From Vallitalea sp. (lineage in GTDB: Bacteria; Bacillota; Clostridia; Lachnospirales; Vallitaleaceae), in contig JAOARM010000010.1 in the NCBI GenBank assembly GCA_025210515.1, positions 62,001 to 126,000 on the forward strand: a DNA stretch of 64,000 bases, in the 5' to 3' direction. The notes below the pieces were generated by a model. It worked only from the letters and a program-made list of their open reading frames with translations. It was not told where the DNA came from and did no database searches. The first letter of the stretch is position 1. Each line of letters starts with the position of its first letter. Of this stretch, positions 37,809 to 46,723 are shown in pieces. The translations under genes and the position numbers were made by a program.

Positions 37809-39245
37809 ATGGCTAAAAAAGGAAAATTAGTTGAAGCAATTACTTCTATGAATGAAGATTTTGCACAGTGGTACACAGATGTTGTTAAAAAGGCGGAGCT
37901 AGTAGATTATTCAAGTGTTAGAGGATGTATGGTGATTAAACCTTATGGTTACGCTATCTGGGAATTACTTCAAAGACAATTAGATGACAGATTTAAAGAA
38001 ACAGGACATGAGAATGTATATATGCCAATGTTTATACCAGAAAGTTTACTTCAAAGAGAAAAGGATCATGTAGAAGGTTTTGCTCCAGAGGTAGCATGGG
38101 TAACTCATGGTGGAACTGAAAAATTAACAGAAAAATTATGTGTACGTCCAACATCAGAAACATTATTCTGTGAGCATTATTCTAATGAAATACAATCATA
38201 TAGAGATTTACCTAAGTTATATAATCAATGGTGTTCTGTTGTAAGATGGGAAAAGACAACAAGACCATTTCTTCGTTCATTAGAGTTCTTATGGCAAGAA
38301 GGTCATACAGCTCATGCAACAGCTGAAGAAGCGGAAGAAGAAACAATTAAAATGTTAAATCTATATGCTAAGTTCTGTGAAAATGTTCTTGCTATCCCAA
38401 TGATAAAAGGACAAAAGACAGAAAAAGAAAAATTCGCAGGTGCAAAAGCAACGTATACAATTGAGAGTCTTATGCATGATGGAAAAGCATTGCAATCAGG
38501 AACATCTCACAACTTTGGAGATGGATTTGCAAAAGCATTTGATATTACGTATACAGATAAAGATAATAAATTATCTTATGTACATCAAACATCATGGGGT
38601 ATGACAACTCGACTTATTGGTGCCATCATTATGGTTCATGGTGATGATAATGGTCTTGTATTACCACCAGCAGTTGCACCAACACAAGTAATGATTGTTC
38701 CTATTATGCAGAAAAAAGAAGGTGTACTTGAAAAAGCTAATGAAGTAAAAGAAGCTCTTAGCAAAGTAGCAAGAGTAAAACTTGATGATTCAGATAAGAG
38801 CCCAGGTTGGAAATTTAGTGAACATGAGATGAAAGGTGTTCCACTAAGAGTAGAACTTGGACCAAAAGATATCGAGAAAAATCAAGCTGTTATCGTTAGA
38901 AGAGATACAAGAGAAAAATATTTTGTAACATTAGATGAACTTGAAGATAAAATAGTAGAACTTCTTGAAGACGTTCAAAAGAGCATGCTTGAAAAAGCTA
39001 GAATTCACAGAGATGAACATACTTATACAGCAACTAGCATGGACGAATTTGCAAAAACGGTACAAGAGACTCCAGGTTTTGTCAAAGCTATGTGGTGTGG
39101 AGATAGAGCTTGTGAAGATAAAATAAAAGAAGATACAGGAGCAACCTCAAGATGTATGCCTTTTGAGCAAGAAGATATTGCAGATGTATGTGTCTGTTGT
39201 GGAAAACCTGCTAAGAAGATGGTTTATTGGGGTAAGGCTTATTAG
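37809..39245 (+). CDS. proS: Prolyl-tRNA synthetase, archaeal/eukaryotic-type short form
   Basis: Charges tRNA-Pro. At about 478 residues it is the short form without the bacterial editing insertion. Class II motifs are present: [10 protein letters not shown], the motif 2 region [20 protein letters not shown], and a motif 3 region. The C-terminal zinc-type domain ends in [18 protein letters not shown], typical of this type. GTG 37800 lies within the GGAGAG site, so ATG 37809 is preferred. The T-box leader upstream matches the proline specificity. Confidence 0.95.
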   Translation: MAKKGKLVEAITSMNEDFAQWYTDVVKKAELVDYSSVRGCMVIKPYGYAIWELLQRQLDDRFKETGHENVYMPMFIPESLLQREKDHVEGFAPEVAWVTHGGTEKLTEKLCVRPTSETLFCEHYSNEIQSYRDLPKLYNQWCSVVRWEKTTRPFLRSLEFLWQEGHTAHATAEEAEEETIKMLNLYAKFCENVLAIPMIKGQKTEKEKFAGAKATYTIESLMHDGKALQSGTSHNFGDGFAKAFDITYTDKDNKLSYVHQTSWGMTTRLIGAIIMVHGDDNGLVLPPAVAPTQVMIVPIMQKKEGVLEKANEVKEALSKVARVKLDDSDKSPGWKFSEHEMKGVPLRVELGPKDIEKNQAVIVRRDTREKYFVTLDELEDKIVELLEDVQKSMLEKARIHRDEHTYTATSMDEFAKTVQETPGFVKAMWCGDRACEDKIKEDTGATSRCMPFEQEDIADVCVCCGKPAKKMVYWGKAY

Positions 39246-39308
39246 GATAATAAATTTTAAAAATATCATAAAGATTTATATATTGCTATGTTTTGTTTAG
39301 TTATAACG

Positions 39309-39376
39309 GAGGTTAAAAGTATGTTGTGGAAAAAATAAGCTGTTGCTTGTTTTTCTGCATGCTTTTAACCTCTTTT
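39309..39376 (+). terminator. Terminator after proS
   Basis: GAGGTTAAAAGTATG (39309-39323) pairs with CATGCTTTTAACCTC (39358-39372) with one G-T pair, followed by TTTT. The loop is long, 34 nt. From here to 39571 the sequence is AT-rich, without a recognised element. Confidence 0.7.
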
Positions 39377-39570
39377 ACATTAATATATAAAATCAGCAAA
39401 TATTTTAGTTATTTAATTAACAAAACTAAATAAATATGATATAATTTTAAAAAATATTAATTATTTTATGTGAATATTGATAGAGAGCATAAAGTGTTTT
39501 TGTAGTAACAATATTTTCGAAATAACAACTTATTTTATTTAAAAGTATTAAGAAATAGGGGTATATAAAA

Positions 39571-40053
39571 ATGAAAAAAGTAATTTTATTTACCATGCTA
39601 ATGGTGTATACAATATTTATATGTAGTTGTAGTCACCAAGATGAAATAAATAGCACACAAAAACATAAAGAAAATATAATTAAGGACGATAATCCTATTT
39701 CTAAATGTAAATTAGAACAAAGCATAATAAGTGATGATGAAGGATGTAGTTTGCTTGAAAATAAAGAGAAAGTAGATTTAGATATTGCGGAAGATTTAGA
39801 TATTAGCATAGAGCTTTTGCGAAAAGAAGAATGCTATAAAATAAAATATTATTCTCCTGATCATAAAAATTATATATTAGCTGCTATCGAAGAAATAGAT
39901 GAAGAAGAAAACATAATCTATAAAATTTACTTGAATAATAGAGAAATATTTCTGAGTAATACAGATTACTTGGAATTTGATAATAATTCTATTAAATGGT
40001 TAGATAATGAAAATGTCTTAATTACAGGAGAATATATTTATAAAATTGAATAG
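39571..40053 (+). CDS. Lipoprotein of unknown function, probable N-terminal half of a split gene
   Basis: A 160-residue protein with a lipoprotein signal (TIFICSC). It ends in a beta-strand type segment, SIKWLDNENVLITGEYIYKI, which looks like one blade of a TolB/WD-like propeller. The next frame, overlapping by 8 bp, continues the same type of sequence (compare KISWANNSKYIAYYDKD there). I infer that the two were one gene of about 407 codons, split by a frameshift between 40022 and 40053. It could instead be a coupled pair. Confidence 0.65.
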   Translation: MKKVILFTMLMVYTIFICSCSHQDEINSTQKHKENIIKDDNPISKCKLEQSIISDDEGCSLLENKEKVDLDIAEDLDISIELLRKEECYKIKYYSPDHKNYILAAIEEIDEEENIIYKIYLNNREIFLSNTDYLEFDNNSIKWLDNENVLITGEYIYKIE

Positions 40054-40792
40054 CAAAGATATTATGGATTTTTCTATACTAAAACAAGGTAATGATAGTA
40101 ATGAGTGTTTTATGGAAAATTATAGCATTAATTATTTAAAAGATAAAATTGCTTATGTATTTACAATAAATCGTAATGAATATATTTATATATATGATAT
40201 AAAATCTAAAAAATGGCAACATATATGGAATGAGTATAAATTAATCGATTACTATGGGTTTGATGTTTTATGGGATAAGAATGATAACTTGTATTTTGAT
40301 TCTTGGGGAATAATATTAGATAAAAACAATATGGTAATAGAACCAAGAGAAATATATAGAGAAATATATAAATATAATGATAATACTCAATATGTTAACT
40401 TACTAATAAATGATTACAATCTACACTCAGCAAGCCTGGATTATGAAAACATATTAATAGAAAATTGTGAAAATTATTTCCCCGAGTATTATGTTTATAA
40501 TTTTAATGAACAAAAAATAATACAAAGTTTTCAAGAAAATTTTATAGATGGAAAAATAAGTTGGGCAAATAATAGTAAATATATAGCTTATTATGATAAA
40601 GATTTAAAAACAATTTATATTTATTCAATATTATCTAGCAAAACATATGAACAAAATATAAATCATATAATTGGAAATAGTTATTTAACAGAAATCAGAG
40701 CAGAAGATGATTATTTTATATTTTTTATAGGAAGATATGATAGTGGCTATACATATTCAATAAAAATTAAAAATTTAAATGAAATAAAGTAG
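40046..40792 (+). CDS. Propeller-like protein, probable C-terminal half of the split lipoprotein gene
   Basis: Up to 248 residues, with no signal peptide or membrane segment. Strand-rich repeats (NEYIYIYDIKSKKWQHIW and ISWANNSKYIAYYDKD) suggest a beta-propeller. The only early starts are TTG 40046 and ATG 40064, and neither has a well-spaced ribosome-binding site; AGGAG at 40026 is too far. This supports a frameshift relative to the preceding lipoprotein frame. If translated alone, it would be stranded in the cytoplasm. Confidence 0.55.
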   Translation: MNSKDIMDFSILKQGNDSNECFMENYSINYLKDKIAYVFTINRNEYIYIYDIKSKKWQHIWNEYKLIDYYGFDVLWDKNDNLYFDSWGIILDKNNMVIEPREIYREIYKYNDNTQYVNLLINDYNLHSASLDYENILIENCENYFPEYYVYNFNEQKIIQSFQENFIDGKISWANNSKYIAYYDKDLKTIYIYSILSSKTYEQNINHIIGNSYLTEIRAEDDYFIFFIGRYDSGYTYSIKIKNLNEIK

Positions 40793-40931
40793 ATATCTAC
40801 AAGTTTTATAAGAATTATTAATTAAATAGTATATAATTAATTTCATAGATTTAATTGATAAGAATAATTGATTGTATGAATTTTAATAATTATGATAGGT
40901 ACTCATCATTTCTAGGAGGAGAAATTATATT

Positions 40932-42080
40932 ATGAAGAAAAATATGTTAATTAAGGTAGTATTAATTACTATTTTCATGGTTTGCGGTTGCCATGGAGAT
41001 GCAGAAAATGAATTAAATACTAATAATAGCGTTGAAGTTGTAGAATCTAATAAAAATAACGAAATTATATTAAGTAAGGAAAAGAAGAATGTAAATTTAT
41101 TAGAGAAAGAAAATCTTATTATTATAAATGGGGGTGTCGTTGGAAAATATATTAATAATATATTTATTCCATCAAAAGATTTTTCAAATAAGGTAATTGA
41201 TACGATAGATGAGTATAGGCTGTATAAAGATGGGGCTATGTATACAGATTTGAATTCATTATCGTTTGATTATAATACTGATTATGATAAATTTGAGCTA
41301 TCACTAGAGAGTGGTAGTTATTTATATCATAAATTTCCATGGATGGAAGATTATATAATATTATCTAATCCAATAAATCCAAAAGCAAGAAGTGGTAAAA
41401 AAAGAGATAAACCCGATGATAGTGAAAAAGAGATAATTCGTAAAATGCTGAAAGAGAATGGATTGCAAAATACACCTGTTATAATAGATAATATAACAGA
41501 AATAGACTTAGATGGAGATGGAGTATTGGACAAGATAATATGTGCAACAAATTATGGAAAATTAGATGAAAAAACACATAGTATATATACATCTTACGAT
41601 ATTGGTTATGAGTCACCTATAAACCAGTTAAAGACCCTTGAAGGAATAGGAATGTATAAAATACATCTAATAATAAAAGATGACATACCCCATTTAATTC
41701 ATGAAGTATATCAGCAGTTAGACGAGAATGATCTTTTTCCAAAAACAGAGAGGGAAATAGAAAAGTTGTTAGAATGTGAAAATATTGGAGTAATACATGA
41801 GTCAAGTGCAGGAATTTATCTATTCCAGAAAAAAGATGAAGTTGCTATTTTTAGATTGCAAAGAAAAATATTTAATAACTTAGGCATCAGTAAAGCAGAT
41901 TATTTTGATGAACCTCTTCGCATAATAGATATATTGGATATTAATAGTGATAATAATTATGAGGTTGTTTTCTTTAAAAGTAAAATACATTATTGGGATT
42001 GGATTGATCGAGTTATTTCAATATATAATTTTCATAACAATTGTTTGGAAGAAGTAACATCTTATGAATTAATACCTTAG
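40932..42080 (+). CDS. Lipoprotein with DxDxD calcium-loop-like segments, unknown function
   Basis: A 382-residue lipoprotein (lipobox region MVCGC). EIDLDGDGVLDKIICATNYG near residue 200 and DILDINSDNNYEVVFFKS near residue 340 are acidic loops of the FG-GAP/dockerin type that often bind calcium. I do not recognise the whole protein. AGGAGGAG precedes the ATG. Together with the split gene before it, it forms a small group of surface lipoproteins. A terminator shared with the convergent gene follows. Confidence 0.75.
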   Translation: MKKNMLIKVVLITIFMVCGCHGDAENELNTNNSVEVVESNKNNEIILSKEKKNVNLLEKENLIIINGGVVGKYINNIFIPSKDFSNKVIDTIDEYRLYKDGAMYTDLNSLSFDYNTDYDKFELSLESGSYLYHKFPWMEDYIILSNPINPKARSGKKRDKPDDSEKEIIRKMLKENGLQNTPVIIDNITEIDLDGDGVLDKIICATNYGKLDEKTHSIYTSYDIGYESPINQLKTLEGIGMYKIHLIIKDDIPHLIHEVYQQLDENDLFPKTEREIEKLLECENIGVIHESSAGIYLFQKKDEVAIFRLQRKIFNNLGISKADYFDEPLRIIDILDINSDNNYEVVFFKSKIHYWDWIDRVISIYNFHNNCLEEVTSYELIP

Positions 42081-42081
42081 A

Positions 42082-42122
42082 TTAAGAATGAGTACATCTA
42101 AAATAAGATGTACTCGTTCTTA
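42082..42122. terminator. Bidirectional terminator between convergent genes
   Basis: TTAAGAATGAGTACATCT (42082-42099) pairs with AGATGTACTCGTTCTTAA (42105-42122) with one mismatch or wobble. It lies between the lipoprotein gene and the minus-strand cysteine-rich gene. Confidence 0.75.
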
Positions 42123-42142
42123 ATAAATAGGAATAATTATTT

Positions 42143-45100
42143 TTACAATCTTTCAATTAAATTATAAACATCAATCTCTTTATTGTCTAATGTATAATTC
42201 TTTGTAGATGGTGCCATGTTTTTTTTCTTTTCTATTTTTCTAATTTCTAAATGAAGATGTTCATTCATTGGGAAGGGGGCTTTTTCCCCTTGTTTACCTA
42301 GCCATGTATTAGCAGTTACTCTTAATTCTTCACCCTGTTTTAATTTCTTTCTTAAATCTGGATTTAGTTCTTTAGCGTGAGCATACATAACTGCATAGTT
42401 TGGTAGAGTATCATATTCTATTGCAATTAGATGAAAGCCATCACCATGAGAGTTAGTATCTGTAATGCCGTTATAAATAACTTTTCCATTACCAAATGCA
42501 TAAAATTTACAGCCAATATCTGATACCATATCGATTCCTTCGTGTAATGCTTTAAAATATGCATCATCTACTATAGATGTATTATTGGCAGCATCTTTTA
42601 CCTTTTGGCGAGTTTTGTTAGGAACATAATACTCTCCGAAAAGTGAAGTAATTCTTGAAGCTGAAATATTATCCTTAAAAATTCTTTTCTTTAGGGATAC
42701 TAAAGTATCAAAAGATGATTGAGTAATTAGTTTTTCACCATCTATATCCGGGTGAAAATATCTTAATCTTGTACCACATTCATCCATAGGAATTGCAACC
42801 TCTATAGTGTCTATTGATCTGGTTTTATCATCTTTAACTCCCATTAAATTAAGATACATCTGTTGTTTTTTTATCCTTGTTATCTTAGTGGAGGTATTAA
42901 TAAGATTAGTAAGGATATAAGCTCTTTTCTTTTTGTTACCACCTATATGGTACTCTATAAAAGTAAATAAACCTTCTGTTAAATTGAATATTTTAACTAC
43001 TTCACAATAGCTGACAGAGCCACTTTGTTTATAAATTGTGTTAGGTCCACTATAAGCATTAGTTGAATGTGTACAAAATCCTATAGATGATATATGATTT
43101 TTTGTAATAATAATGGGGGAAGTATCTGAGACAAAAGAAGCTTGAATATAACCTCTTTGTTTTTGAGAACTTCCATTTACATTACATTCAATATAATACC
43201 ACGAATTTTCTTTCCAGAGGATTGAAACAACTTGATTATTAATGGTATCAATAGAAGGATAAATACTTGTATCAGGACCGTAATAAATAGTAGTATCATT
43301 AGTTATTTTACCTGTGGCATTAATGTTTTCATTTGAGTTTACAGTTACCATCACTGAATCTGAGTAATTACCATCTTCCGTAGTTGCTGTTATAGTACAT
43401 ATACCCTTTCCTTTGGCACATACGATACCATCTGATTCAATTGTAGCTATCTTATTATCGCTACTACTCCATACTATTTTTTTATTAGTTGCATTATCTG
43501 GTGTAATATGAATACTGAGTTTTGTTGAACCGCCACTATCAAGCGTGACATTTGAAGGGGATATAGTAATACCTGTAACATTTATATCAGCATAGTCATA
43601 TGAAATATAGTAAAGTTTACCAACATTATTATGAATTCCAGCATCAGAAACGCTTAAATAATATGTACCTTTGGTTAAGTTCTTAACAATACTAATTGGA
43701 TTATTACCATCATCAACATTATCTTTTGAACTTATAACAGTATCTTTATCAGAATCTATTAAATCTAAATTCATTTCTAATGATTCTTTAGATGGTTTAA
43801 CAAGAAATTCAACTAAGCCTGTCTTAGTAATATTTACTTCATAGAGATCTTTATCACCAATGTAATCAATACCACCTAAGCGATCAATTCCATTAGTCAA
43901 AGATTTTTCATTAGGGTAATTTTTACATCTTAAAATATATTTTTTATTAACATCACTTACTGTACCATTGATATGGACTACTTTAATGTAGTAATATTTA
44001 TTTAATTTTACTGGTATTTGTAATATTAATTCATGACCTCCTTGTCCAGTATCATTTTTTGAACTTATAAGAACCTTATTTTCATCATATACATATAAAC
44101 TTATATCTAATTTAGAATCTTCTGGACGTATGTAAAAATTTACTTTACCGTCTTGGTCAAATTTAACTTTGTAATAATCTTCATCTCCTACTTTATTTAC
44201 ATAACACTCATAATGTTCCACATTAGAATAATGCTCATGTATTTCTTGTGCAGTGGAGAAAGAATTATTATTAGAATTTTCCTGTTCAGCACCGCCACCT
44301 TGACCATTCTCATTGGATGACTCACAATTAGATTCACAAGAACTTTGACAATCGAACTCACATTGAAGGACACAATTATGCTCACAAAGATCTTGACAGT
44401 TAGTTTGACAACTTTCGCATCCATTTTGGTATTCAAATTCACAATATGTTTGACAGTCGCTTTCACATTGTTCGCAGTTAACTTGACAATTAAAATCACA
44501 ACTTTCGGCTGCCTGGCAACTACCTTGACATAGGTCAGTACAGTTTTCTTGACAGCTTTGTTCACAACTAGATTGACAAGATGTCTCACAACTTTCTTGA
44601 CAACTATTTTCACAAACTGATTCACAACCTTTTTCACAAGAACTTTGACAATCGAACTCACATTGAAGAACACAATTATGTTCACAAAGGTCTTGGCAGT
44701 TGGTTTGACAACTTTCGCATCCACTTTGGTATTCAAATTCACAATATGTTTGACAGTCGCTTTCGCATTGTTCACAGTTAATTTGACAGTTAAAATCACA
44801 GCTCTCGGCTGCTTGGCAACTACCTTCACATAAATCAGTACAGTTTTTTTGACACGCATCCTGACAATTATGTTCACAACTAGATTGACAATAGTCTTCG
44901 CAAGAATCTTGACAGTGTTGTTCACAACTAGATTGACAATAGCTTTCACAAGAACTCTGACAACTATTTTCACAAGCTGATTGACAACCTTTTTCACAAG
45001 AACTTTGACAGTCGAATTCACATTGTATCACACAATTATATTGACACAAATCTTGACACCTTGACTCACATGCCCCACATCCTTCTTGATATTCAAATTC

Positions 45101-45199
45101 ACAATAAGTTTGACAATAAGACTCACCATTTTGGCAAGTTATTTGACAATCAAAATCGCAAGCTTCACTAGATTGACAGCTAGTATTACAAACTCCCAT
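42143..45199 (-). CDS. Giant CxxxC-repeat protein with PPC, Ig-like, SH3-like and M23 peptidase domains
   Basis: The 1018 residues fall into these parts. Residues 4-292 hold 70 cysteines, mostly spaced CxxxC, in three related modules beginning near 11, 129 and 229. A linker follows (293-312), then two PPC-like beta domains (about 335-425 and 448-535), a BIG2 Ig-like domain (541-619) and two SH3-like domains (about 630-690 and 705-770). An M23 LytM-type endopeptidase (about 845-1000) carries zinc and catalytic residues His886 and Asp890 (HEGID), His941 (YAHA), and His981/His983 (HLH). There is no signal peptide; the cysteine region starts at residue 4. Translation starts at ATG after a strong GAGGAGGA. 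The radical SAM gene lies just upstream and a holin-like gene nearby. I infer a cross-linked or disulfide-rich lysin released by holin action. Confidence 0.9.
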   Translation of the reverse strand: MGVCNTSCQSSEACDFDCQITCQNGESYCQTYCEFEYQEGCGACESRCQDLCQYNCVIQCEFDCQSSCEKGCQSACENSCQSSCESYCQSSCEQHCQDSCEDYCQSSCEHNCQDACQKNCTDLCEGSCQAAESCDFNCQINCEQCESDCQTYCEFEYQSGCESCQTNCQDLCEHNCVLQCEFDCQSSCEKGCESVCENSCQESCETSCQSSCEQSCQENCTDLCQGSCQAAESCDFNCQVNCEQCESDCQTYCEFEYQNGCESCQTNCQDLCEHNCVLQCEFDCQSSCESNCESSNENGQGGGAEQENSNNNSFSTAQEIHEHYSNVEHYECYVNKVGDEDYYKVKFDQDGKVNFYIRPEDSKLDISLYVYDENKVLISSKNDTGQGGHELILQIPVKLNKYYYIKVVHINGTVSDVNKKYILRCKNYPNEKSLTNGIDRLGGIDYIGDKDLYEVNITKTGLVEFLVKPSKESLEMNLDLIDSDKDTVISSKDNVDDGNNPISIVKNLTKGTYYLSVSDAGIHNNVGKLYYISYDYADINVTGITISPSNVTLDSGGSTKLSIHITPDNATNKKIVWSSSDNKIATIESDGIVCAKGKGICTITATTEDGNYSDSVMVTVNSNENINATGKITNDTTIYYGPDTSIYPSIDTINNQVVSILWKENSWYYIECNVNGSSQKQRGYIQASFVSDTSPIIITKNHISSIGFCTHSTNAYSGPNTIYKQSGSVSYCEVVKIFNLTEGLFTFIEYHIGGNKKKRAYILTNLINTSTKITRIKKQQMYLNLMGVKDDKTRSIDTIEVAIPMDECGTRLRYFHPDIDGEKLITQSSFDTLVSLKKRIFKDNISASRITSLFGEYYVPNKTRQKVKDAANNTSIVDDAYFKALHEGIDMVSDIGCKFYAFGNGKVIYNGITDTNSHGDGFHLIAIEYDTLPNYAVMYAHAKELNPDLRKKLKQGEELRVTANTWLGKQGEKAPFPMNEHLHLEIRKIEKKKNMAPSTKNYTLDNKEIDVYNLIERL
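44324..45190 (-). repeat. Coding tandem repeats of the CxxxC region
   Basis: Modules start near residues 11, 129 and 229. The second and third are offset by exactly 300 bp and are nearly identical over about 190 bp (compare 44335-44530 with 44635-44830). The first is longer, with 20 consecutive cysteines at 4-residue spacing. Recent duplication inside the gene is the simplest explanation. Confidence 0.85.
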
Positions 45200-45241
45200 G
45201 TATATTCCTCCTCGTATAATATAAAGTTATTTATTATTAAC

Positions 45242-45266
45242 ATTAGACTAGTTATATAGGTCTAAT
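45242..45266 (-). repeat. Inverted repeat between the radical SAM gene and the CxxxC gene
   Basis: ATTAGAC (45242-45248) and GTCTAAT (45260-45266) can form a 7-bp stem in the 75-bp spacer, without a T run. It could be a processing or partial termination site that sets the ratio of enzyme to substrate. Confidence 0.4.
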
Positions 45267-45274
45267 GATAATGA

Positions 45275-46549
45275 CTAAATCATCTGTTTTCTCTTAAAAA
45301 CATTCAATTCTCTTTGTAACTGTTTTGATATTTTTTCAGCTTTGTTTAATAGGGTTTGATAATAAAAACATAGTATTGAAGGCATTACGTTGAAATCACC
45401 ATTTACAAAGTAATTATTAATTAAACAAGCACCTTCACAAACATTATTAAGCTTACATGATTTACAAGCTTGTATCCCTTCACTACTAACGACTTTCATA
45501 GGATCATATCTATTAATTATCTCTAATCTTTTCTTATTATCTTCACCTTTATATATATCTCCAATTACAAACATATGACCTGTTTCTCTGTTTTCAACCA
45601 TCTCTTGACAACTATATAAAGCTCCATCAGTGCCTACACTTGCAAAGCGGCTAGCACCTATTCCACAACGACCAAATCCCAGAATATCTTTTCCAAAAGT
45701 TCTATATTCATTATTTTTAATAGCCTTGTTTATTTGTTTTGATTTTGCAAACATACTTTGAAATGGAGAAAAATCTATTTGTTTACCTTGTCTAATTAAT
45801 TCAACATAGTAATCACCAATCAAATCTATTTGTTTCTCTAACTCCTCTTTATCATTATCAGTCCAAGAGCTAAAAACGTTAACTATGTTAAAAATACTTT
45901 TAAAACCATTTTCTACAGCGAATTTATGATTATTAAAAAACTCAGAAACATTATCATGATCTGTAGTAGAGCGAAAAGTCATATTAGGATAGTATTTTAA
46001 TATAAGAGGTATTTTTTTTACTAAAATATCAAAACTAGAATGACCATTTGTAGTTGGTCTGTTAAGATCTTGAGTGATTTTATCTCCATCCATGCTAAAT
46101 AAAAGACCAATATTATTTTCTTTCATAAATTCAAGTTTACTTTCATCAAGGAGTAAACCATTACTAGTCATTGATAAGTCAAATTTATTACCATATGTAT
46201 TTCTTATATGTTTTGTGAGAGGAACAATAATATCATCCCATTTAAGTAGTGGTTCACCACCAAAAAAGTTAATAGATGGAATATCGTTATACTCTCTGGC
46301 ATTTTTCACAATAAACTCTGTAGCATCAAGAGCTGTTTTATAAGACATATTTACAGGTTCTTTATCTACGAAACAATATTTACATCTAAGGTTACAATCT
46401 TTTGAAACAATCAAGAAGATTTTTGTGATTTTCATTAAATCATTTTCCTTAGCATTTCTGGGTGGATACATTGGTATCCTTGTTCTATTCTTCATCATCT
46501 CCTTACATTGATTGCATTCTCCATTTAAGCAACTTTTAATATTTTTCAA
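45275..46549 (-). CDS. Radical SAM/SPASM enzyme, probable cysteine-rich peptide maturase
   Basis: About 424 residues. The radical SAM cluster motif CNLRCKYC and the GGEPLL segment are present. A SPASM-type C-terminus follows, with Cys in RCGIGASRFASVGTDGALYSC and ACKSCKLNNVCEGAC and a late Cys. The N-terminus has an extra cluster, SCLNGECNQC. SPASM enzymes next to cysteine-rich peptides usually form thioether cross-links. The frame extends to TTG 46609, but the predicted -10 box lies at 46590-46597 inside that extension. I therefore place the start at TTG 46549, after AGAAAGGA. The substrate is probably the CxxxC protein encoded 75 bp downstream. Confidence 0.88.
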   Translation of the reverse strand: MKNIKSCLNGECNQCKEMMKNRTRIPMYPPRNAKENDLMKITKIFLIVSKDCNLRCKYCFVDKEPVNMSYKTALDATEFIVKNAREYNDIPSINFFGGEPLLKWDDIIVPLTKHIRNTYGNKFDLSMTSNGLLLDESKLEFMKENNIGLLFSMDGDKITQDLNRPTTNGHSSFDILVKKIPLILKYYPNMTFRSTTDHDNVSEFFNNHKFAVENGFKSIFNIVNVFSSWTDNDKEELEKQIDLIGDYYVELIRQGKQIDFSPFQSMFAKSKQINKAIKNNEYRTFGKDILGFGRCGIGASRFASVGTDGALYSCQEMVENRETGHMFVIGDIYKGEDNKKRLEIINRYDPMKVVSSEGIQACKSCKLNNVCEGACLINNYFVNGDFNVMPSILCFYYQTLLNKAEKISKQLQRELNVFKRKQMI

Positions 46550-46589
46550 GTTATTCAATCCTTTCTTCGTGATTAATGTGTTACATAAA

Positions 46590-46619
46590 ATAAAGATAAT
46601 AATAATCAAAAAATGTAAA
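46590..46619 (-). promoter_or_regulatory. Predicted group 5 sigma promoter for the radical SAM gene
   Basis: Read on the minus strand: TTTACA (46619-46614), 18 bp, then CTTTAT (46595-46590). The box is within a 12-bp inverted repeat shared with the opposing promoter (46610-46621 and 46653-46664). As I recall, TTTACA at -35 is also a feature of TcdR/BotR/UviA-dependent promoters. Confidence 0.65.
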
Positions 46620-46654
46620 CCAATAATTTGAAAAATTTTTTTTAAAAATAAAGG

Positions 46655-46684
46655 TTTACATTTTATTTATATTTATATCTTTAT
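46655..46684 (+). promoter_or_regulatory. Predicted group 5 sigma promoter for the sigma-uviB genes
   Basis: TTTACA (46655-46660), 18 bp, then CTTTAT (46679-46684). The layout is the same as the minus-strand promoter: GGTTTACATTTT, 12 variable bases, ATCTTTAT. It lies 40 bp before the sigma-factor gene and suggests autoactivation. Confidence 0.65.
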
Positions 46685-46723
46685 ATTAATAAGGGGACAA
46701 ATAAATACAAAAAGGTTGATTAT

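Noticed and set aside
39319..39338. Tiny ORF (five codons, MLWKK) with a good ribosome-binding site after proS
   Set aside because: It lies in the stem and loop of a terminator hairpin; the GGAGG is part of the stem.
44197..45021. A 274-codon frame rich in Val, Lys and Asn overlapping the cysteine-rich coding region, plus opposite-strand frames at 44345-44833
   Set aside because: They are alternate-frame readings of the CxxxC tandem repeat, with no ribosome-binding site and purely repeat-derived composition.
44324..45190. Regular repeats that could suggest a CRISPR array
   Set aside because: The repeats lie in one long protein frame with cysteine periodicity, have no conserved repeat/spacer lengths, and have no cas genes nearby.
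46550..46609. Longest N-terminal extension of the radical SAM gene (TTG 46609)
   Set aside because: It has no ribosome-binding site, and the predicted -10 box lies inside it, so it is probably untranslated.
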